Assembly: GCA_964507195.1 (NCBI GenBank)
Contig: CAZDPA010000064.1
Location: 1 to 20,703 of the forward strand
DNA from: Solimonas sp964507195
Lineage (GTDB): Bacteria > Pseudomonadota > Gammaproteobacteria > Nevskiales > Nevskiaceae
Direction of reading: 5' to 3'
Length of the DNA stretch: 20,703 nt
In this document: positions 17,103 through 20,703 of the stretch, one piece after another
Layout: each line of letters begins with the position of its first letter
Position numbering within the stretch: the stretch's first letter is position 1
Program-made: the position numbers and the translations under genes
The notes under the pieces: model-generated
What the model was told of the DNA's origin: nothing
Seen by the model: only the letters and a program-made list of their open reading frames with translations
Database searches by the model: none

Positions 17103-17729
17103 TTACGCGTTCTCGAGCACGATGCCTTCAATGATGTTCGCCACGTCCTGACAACGGTCGGTGACCGATTCGAGCAGTTGATACAGCTCCTTCATCTTGA
17201 ACAGCTGGCGCGTATCGGCCTCTTCGCGGAACAGCTTGGCCATCGCAGTGCGCATCACATGGTCAGCGTCGCTTTCGAGCCGGTCGATGTGCTTGCAGTC
17301 CTCAAGAATCCTGTCCGCATTCTTCATGTTCGGCAGCAAGCGGACCGCGTCGCGGACGCGCTCGGTGCTTTCGAGACAGATGTTGGCGAGCTGGCGGGTT
17401 TCATCGGTGACATCGTGAATGTCATACAGATGCATGCACTGCGAGGCGTCTTCCATCAGATCGAGGATGTCGTCCATGCGCGTGATCAGCTGATGGATCT
17501 CGTCGCGATCCAGCGGTGTGATGAAGGTCTGGTGCAGCAGCTGCATGGTCTGCTGGGTAATCTTGTCGGCGGCGTGCTCGATGGCCTCGATATTGCGCTT
17601 GCGCAACGGCAGCTCACCCTCGTTGCTCATCAGTGCCTTGAGCTCAACCGCGCCCAACACCAATTGGTCGGCATGCGCGATGAAGAAGTCGAAAAAGCGG
17701 CTCTCTTTCGGCATCAGACGACTGAACAT
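17103..17729 (-). CDS. DUF47 (TIGR00153) PhoU-like phosphate transport regulator
   Basis: This 208-residue all-helical protein belongs to the PhoU-related DUF47 family, which is commonly encoded with PiT transporters and thought to control them. PhoU-type metal-binding helix motifs are visible as IEHAADKIT and LESDADHVMRTAMAKLFREEAD. There is no membrane segment, so it acts on the cytoplasmic side. ATG at 17729 is supported by GGGGAG about 6 bases upstream. The stop codon abuts the pit ATG. The start region, 17730-17865, contains a candidate promoter, a Pho-box-like repeat pair and a strong hairpin, which fits phosphate-dependent control. Confidence 0.93.
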   Translation of the reverse strand: MFSRLMPKESRFFDFFIAHADQLVLGAVELKALMSNEGELPLRKRNIEAIEHAADKITQQTMQLLHQTFITPLDRDEIHQLITRMDDILDLMEDASQCMHLYDIHDVTDETRQLANICLESTERVRDAVRLLPNMKNADRILEDCKHIDRLESDADHVMRTAMAKLFREEADTRQLFKMKELYQLLESVTDRCQDVANIIEGIVLENA

Positions 17730-17773
17730 AATGTGCTCCCCGGTTACACAATTGATCGCATGGCAGAAATGAA

Positions 17774-17801
17774 GACGGGAACAGTTGCTCCTGTTCCCGT
17801 C
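17774..17801. other. Perfect 11-bp hairpin upstream of DUF47-pit
   Basis: GACGGGAACAG (17774-17784) and CTGTTCCCGTC (17791-17801) form a perfect stem with a TTGCTC loop. On the minus strand it is followed by TTCATTTCTG, a moderately T-rich stretch. It could be the terminator of the upstream DUF4105 operon (stop at 17866), an operator, or an attenuator in the DUF47-pit leader. It overlaps the candidate -10 and the Pho-box-like repeat, so these roles may compete. Confidence 0.55.
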
Positions 17802-17814
17802 ATATTTCTGTCAT
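17797..17814 (+). promoter_or_regulatory. Pho-box-like direct repeat (PhoB site candidate)
   Basis: CCGTCAT-ATTT-CTGTCAT has two 7-base repeats separated by four A/T bases, the architecture of the E. coli Pho box. It differs from the consensus at two of 18 positions by my comparison. It lies 68-85 bases upstream of the DUF47-pit start. The repeats read on the plus strand, opposite to the operon, which is less usual for PhoB activation. It could therefore work as a reversed activating box or as a repressing site. Confidence 0.5.
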
Positions 17815-17827
17815 ATTCTAACTTCAA
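17799..17827 (-). promoter_or_regulatory. Candidate sigma-70 promoter for DUF47-pit
   Basis: On the minus strand TTGAAG (complement of 17822-17827) and TATGAC (complement of 17799-17804) are separated by 17 bases. Each matches four of six consensus positions. The start of transcription would fall near 17792, within the hairpin loop region. The Pho-box-like repeat overlaps the spacer and the -10, so a bound regulator would touch polymerase directly. Confidence 0.35.
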
Positions 17828-17865
17828 TACCCGGTACCCGGCCGGGTGAGTGCTAGTTCCGCGTG

Positions 17866-19110
17866 CTAGAAATCGGAACCCGATGCACGTGCGCGCTGAT
17901 TGCGCTTGAACAGCTGTAACAGCATGGCCAGCTGGGCCGGCAGCAGTACCGCAACCCAATGCGCGTTGTTCTGCTCACTGAGGTAGAGCCCTGGCAACGA
18001 TGCCAGCGCAAGCAGGCCCAACACCCAAATCCCGGTCGCCGCGCGCGCGCGCGGCCGACGGCGAAACTGACTCAAGGCCGCAGGCAACAGCCACCACCAC
18101 AGCGGATTGAGCAGCAGCAGATTCAGATTGCGCGCCATGCCCCAGTGATCGGTTGCGAGCCAGCCCAGCAACAGGACCAGACCACCGACGCCTGCCAGCA
18201 GCACTTGCGCGGTCGCGAGCGCGGCAAACAGTGAGCGCCGCATGAGCCATGCACTCAAGATCAGCACCAGCGCCCAGCCGAAACCGGCGAGCAGAAACGG
18301 CATGATCGGCTGTGCTGCAGGCACGACCGGCCCGCCCGCCTCCGGCGTGATGCCGGGCACGCGGACCAGTTCGCGCTCAAGCGCCACCAAGGGGCGCTGA
18401 TCCGGCTGGCTAGGATTGATCTGCACTTCACGCAGCGCGGCCATCAGGCGCATCGGGATGAAACCGTCCTGCCATTGATCGAGCGGCGCATCGACGACCG
18501 CGCCCAGACCCAGATCCATGCCGAACATCAGCGCCGGCTCCGGCGCCATCAACTGCAACACTTCAGCCCGGTAGCTGATCGGTGCGGGCCTGCTCTGCAG
18601 TTGCATCCTGAGCTGACCGCCGAGTGCCTGATCCAGCGCGTCTCGTACGCGCGTCGAGCAGTTCGAAATGAAATAGTCGTAGCGATACTCTGCGTTCTGA
18701 GGCAATGCGTTGGTCGCGAGGAATTCGCTGAGCGCCCTGCGCTGCGCTGAATCGAGCGCCAGTTCCTGCTCGATGACCCAGCGACCTTCGGCAGCGTACT
18801 GGTTCAGGGTCGCGATCAGCGGCGTCTCATCGACGCGGTAGAGCATGTGCCCGCGCGCGAAGTTCAGGAAGAAATTCTTCTGATGAAAATCGAAGATGCC
18901 GTAATTGTAGACGCGCGCGCCGCGACCGTCGGCATCACGCACGAGCAGCGCGTTGTGGCCGAAACGCTGCCAGTAGATCTCTCCCGGTGCAAAGCTCAGC
19001 AGGCTGATCCGAGGTGCCGTCAGCTCCGTATCGGACTGCGCGGCTGCGATGCTGCCCGCACTCATGAAGATCGCGGCAAGCGCGCAGCAAAGAGCGCGAA
19101 TGCCGGACAT
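17866..19110 (-). CDS. DUF4105 (Lnb N-terminal domain) periplasmic/membrane protein
   Basis: This 414-residue envelope protein has a signal peptide (about 1-25), a periplasmic DUF4105 domain and five predicted membrane helices (about 269-290, 294-318, 328-348, 359-377, 384-401). The domain shows FGHNALLVRD (H52), YNYGIFDF and YDYFISNCSTRVRDAL (N150, C151). The conserved His and Cys suggest a papain/NlpC-P60-like fold, so a thiol hydrolase acting on peptide or lipid-linked envelope substrates is plausible but unproven. ATG at 19110 is chosen because it overlaps the corC stop (TGATG). A TTG one codon earlier is possible. The gene takes the place where lnt follows corC in E. coli. A short GC hairpin (17829-17847) after the stop could be a weak terminator. 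Confidence 0.85.
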   Translation of the reverse strand: MSGIRALCCALAAIFMSAGSIAAAQSDTELTAPRISLLSFAPGEIYWQRFGHNALLVRDADGRGARVYNYGIFDFHQKNFFLNFARGHMLYRVDETPLIATLNQYAAEGRWVIEQELALDSAQRRALSEFLATNALPQNAEYRYDYFISNCSTRVRDALDQALGGQLRMQLQSRPAPISYRAEVLQLMAPEPALMFGMDLGLGAVVDAPLDQWQDGFIPMRLMAALREVQINPSQPDQRPLVALERELVRVPGITPEAGGPVVPAAQPIMPFLLAGFGWALVLILSAWLMRRSLFAALATAQVLLAGVGGLVLLLGWLATDHWGMARNLNLLLLNPLWWWLLPAALSQFRRRPRARAATGIWVLGLLALASLPGLYLSEQNNAHWVAVLLPAQLAMLLQLFKRNQRARASGSDF

Positions 19111-19976
19111 CAAGTCGAGAGCGCCGTAACCTGGAACAGATACACGCGGCGGCTGTCGGCGCGCTGCACATTGAAGCTGAAGCGCTCGATCGACACGCTC
19201 TCGCCACGCTTGGGCATGTGGCCGAAGCGGTGCATGACCATGCCGCCGACGGTATCGAATTCCTCATCGGAGAATTCGGTCCCGAAATAGGCGTTGAAGT
19301 CTTCGATCGGCGTCAGCGCATTGACCAGATAGCGGCGATCATCCTGTTTCAGAATCTGCGCGCTCTCGGCCTCGTCGTACTCGTCGTCGATTTCGCCGAC
19401 GATCTGTTCGAGCACGTCTTCGATCGTCACCAGACCCGCGATGCCGCCGTACTCGTCGACGACCAGGGCCATGTGATTGCGGCCGCGGCGGAAGTCCTTG
19501 AGCAGCACGTTGAGGCGCTTGGATTCCGGCACGAAGACGGCCGTGCGCAGAAGCTTGTGCATATCAAACGTCGCTGGCTCGAAGCCAGGCACACCGGAGG
19601 CGTACTTGAGCAGATCCTTGGCGAGCAGAATGCCGACCACTTCATCCTTGGATTCACCGATCACAGGAAAGCGCGAATGTCCGGATTCGACAACGTCGAC
19701 CAGGATGCGATCCAGCGGCCAGTCATGATCGATGACGACCATCTGTGCGCGCGGCACCATGACGTCGCGTACCTGCGTTTCCGAGGTATCGAGAATGCCC
19801 TCGAACATCGTCAGCGCCTCGGCGTCCATCAGCTCAGCGGCGCGGGCCTCGCGCAGCACTTCCATCAAGTCCTCGCGGGTGCGTGGTCCACCGGCCAGAC
19901 GCTGGGTGACGCGTCGCCACCACTGCGAAAGTCCGCTGTCTTCGGTACGGTTACTACTACTGTCTTCGTCGCTCAT
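19110..19976 (-). CDS. corC: CorC/YbeX family CBS-domain protein
   Basis: CorC (YbeX) is a cytoplasmic protein with two CBS domains and a C-terminal CorC/HlyC transporter-associated domain. It has been linked to magnesium/cobalt efflux and, in E. coli, to ribosome homeostasis. The 288-residue product has the first CBS domain from DVMVPRAQMVVID (71-83) and the second around TAVFVPES to MALVVDEYGGIAGLVTIEDVLE (145-190). The acidic linker and C-terminal domain ending in LFQVTAL follow. It lacks the membrane DUF21 region of larger family members. It begins 6 bases after ybeY and its stop overlaps the start of the DUF4105 gene, as expected in a coupled operon. Confidence 0.95.
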   Translation of the reverse strand: MSDEDSSSNRTEDSGLSQWWRRVTQRLAGGPRTREDLMEVLREARAAELMDAEALTMFEGILDTSETQVRDVMVPRAQMVVIDHDWPLDRILVDVVESGHSRFPVIGESKDEVVGILLAKDLLKYASGVPGFEPATFDMHKLLRTAVFVPESKRLNVLLKDFRRGRNHMALVVDEYGGIAGLVTIEDVLEQIVGEIDDEYDEAESAQILKQDDRRYLVNALTPIEDFNAYFGTEFSDEEFDTVGGMVMHRFGHMPKRGESVSIERFSFNVQRADSRRVYLFQVTALST

Positions 19977-19982
19977 TGAAGT

Positions 19983-20423
19983 TCATTGATAGGGGTTTTC
20001 AAACCCCAGTTCCCCAAGAATCCTGACCTCGCGCGCTTCCATGCGCCGGGCCTCGTTGTCGTGCTCGTGGTCGTACCCACGCAAGTGCAGGCAACCGTGC
20101 ACGACCATGTGCGCCCAGTGCGCCCGCAGCAGCTTTCCTTCGGCCTGCGCTTCTCTGGCAACCACCGGCGCGCAGATCACCAGGTCACCGAGAATCTCAC
20201 CTTCGCCCTGGAAAGACAGTACGTTGGTCGGCTTGTCCTTGCCGCGATAGTCGCGATTGAAAGCCCGGCTCTCGGCGACATCGACGATGCGGATCGTCAA
20301 TTCGCCATGCCGTGACGGCAGCGCAGCGCGCGCAAACTGGCGCAAGCTGTTCGCCGCCGGAATGCCGAGCGCAGGCACGACGCGCTGCACCGCGATCTCA
20401 CCAGCGGCAGTACGGGCACTCAT
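19983..20423 (-). CDS. ybeY: Endoribonuclease YbeY (rRNA maturation factor)
   Basis: YbeY is a zinc-dependent single-strand endoribonuclease involved in 16S rRNA 3' maturation and ribosome quality control. The 146-residue length is close to the usual 150. The zinc site H109-x3-H113-x5-H119 lies in VVHGCLHLRGYDH, and the conserved DKPTNVLSFQ segment (63-72) is present. The ATG overlaps the phoH stop codon (ATGA), and corC follows after 6 bases, giving the standard phoH-ybeY-corC order. Confidence 0.97.
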   Translation of the reverse strand: MSARTAAGEIAVQRVVPALGIPAANSLRQFARAALPSRHGELTIRIVDVAESRAFNRDYRGKDKPTNVLSFQGEGEILGDLVICAPVVAREAQAEGKLLRAHWAHMVVHGCLHLRGYDHEHDNEARRMEAREVRILGELGFENPYQ

Positions 20424-20703
20424 GGCGCAAGCTTCGGCGGCTGCTTCAACTCGTGTTCCTCGTAGGCCTGCACAATGGCCTGCACCAGCGGATGGCGCAC
20501 GACGTCTTCCTTGCGGAACAGGGTCGTGCTGATGCCCCGCACGCCATCAAGCACTTCGAGGGCGTGGCGCAGACCGGAGGCCTGATGCTTCGGCAGATCG
20601 ATCTGCGTCATGTCGCCGGTAACGACCGCGACGCTGCCGAAGCCGATACGGGTCAGGAACATCTTCATCTGTTCGACCGAGGTGTTCTGCGCCTCGTCGA
20701 GGA
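20420..20703 (-). CDS. ybeZ: PhoH-like ATPase (YbeZ), 3' part only
   Basis: Only the last 94 or so codons are in the window; the rest lies beyond the right edge. The fragment begins at LDEAQNTSVEQMKMFLTRIG, the Walker B region of PhoH family P-loop ATPases, followed by TGDMTQIDLP and the typical C-terminal tail HPLVQAIVQAYE. PhoH/YbeZ is a predicted RNA helicase-like ATPase that interacts with YbeY in rRNA handling. Its stop codon overlaps the start of ybeY. The Walker A motif cannot be checked here. Confidence 0.95.
   Translation of the reverse strand, partial: LDEAQNTSVEQMKMFLTRIGFGSVAVVTGDMTQIDLPKHQASGLRHALEVLDGVRGISTTLFRKEDVVRHPLVQAIVQAYEEHELKQPPKLAP

Overview
The window looks like a chromosomal segment from a high-GC gammaproteobacterium. 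The gene orders maf-rng-yhdP-nitrilase-tldD, rsmD-coaD-ferredoxin-ggt and phoH-ybeY-corC are typical of Pseudomonas, Xanthomonadales and Nevskiales-like genomes. I cannot fix the genus from sequence alone. Coding density is high, no stretch over 300 bases lacks a gene, and I see no tRNA, rRNA, CRISPR array, transposase or phage gene. Most of the content is conserved housekeeping. The less ordinary material is in the intergenic repeats, one regulatory region and a few accessory genes.

Left part (1-4344): the window opens inside a large palindromic repeat, followed by a minus-strand Ser/Thr protein kinase with an N-terminal zinc ribbon and a C-terminal membrane anchor. A DUF1338 (2-oxoadipate dioxygenase/decarboxylase family) gene diverges from it. 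Convergent to that gene is the end of a minus-strand cluster that reads, in transcription order, rsmD, coaD, a YfhL-type 2[4Fe-4S] ferredoxin and a periplasmic gamma-glutamyltransferase.

Middle (4372-14583): after rsmD/coaD come an SRPBCC-fold protein and the envelope/RNA cluster read on the minus strand: maf, rng (RNase G), yhdP (1273-residue AsmA-like protein), a nitrilase-family amidase, tldD and SRPBCC. A 143-bp MITE-like palindromic repeat sits between the nitrilase and tldD genes, and its terminal inverted repeat supplies the nitrilase stop codon.

Right part (14710-20703): two plus-strand genes, a class II aldolase and a DUF1415 protein, run away from maf and meet a minus-strand phosphate pair, a PhoU-like DUF47 protein and a PiT phosphate transporter. 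A perfect 13-bp inverted repeat lies at the convergence point. Upstream of DUF47-pit are a Pho-box-like pair of repeats, an 11-bp-stem hairpin and a candidate promoter. The last cluster reads phoH (cut by the window edge), ybeY, corC and a DUF4105 membrane protein. The DUF4105 gene sits where lnt follows corC in E. coli. Overlapping or nearly abutting start and stop codons through this cluster suggest one translationally coupled operon for ribosome/RNA quality control and the envelope.

I do not see a clearly new multi-gene system. The best leads are the two palindromic repeats that share a core motif, the phosphate control region, and the DUF4105 gene in the lnt slot.
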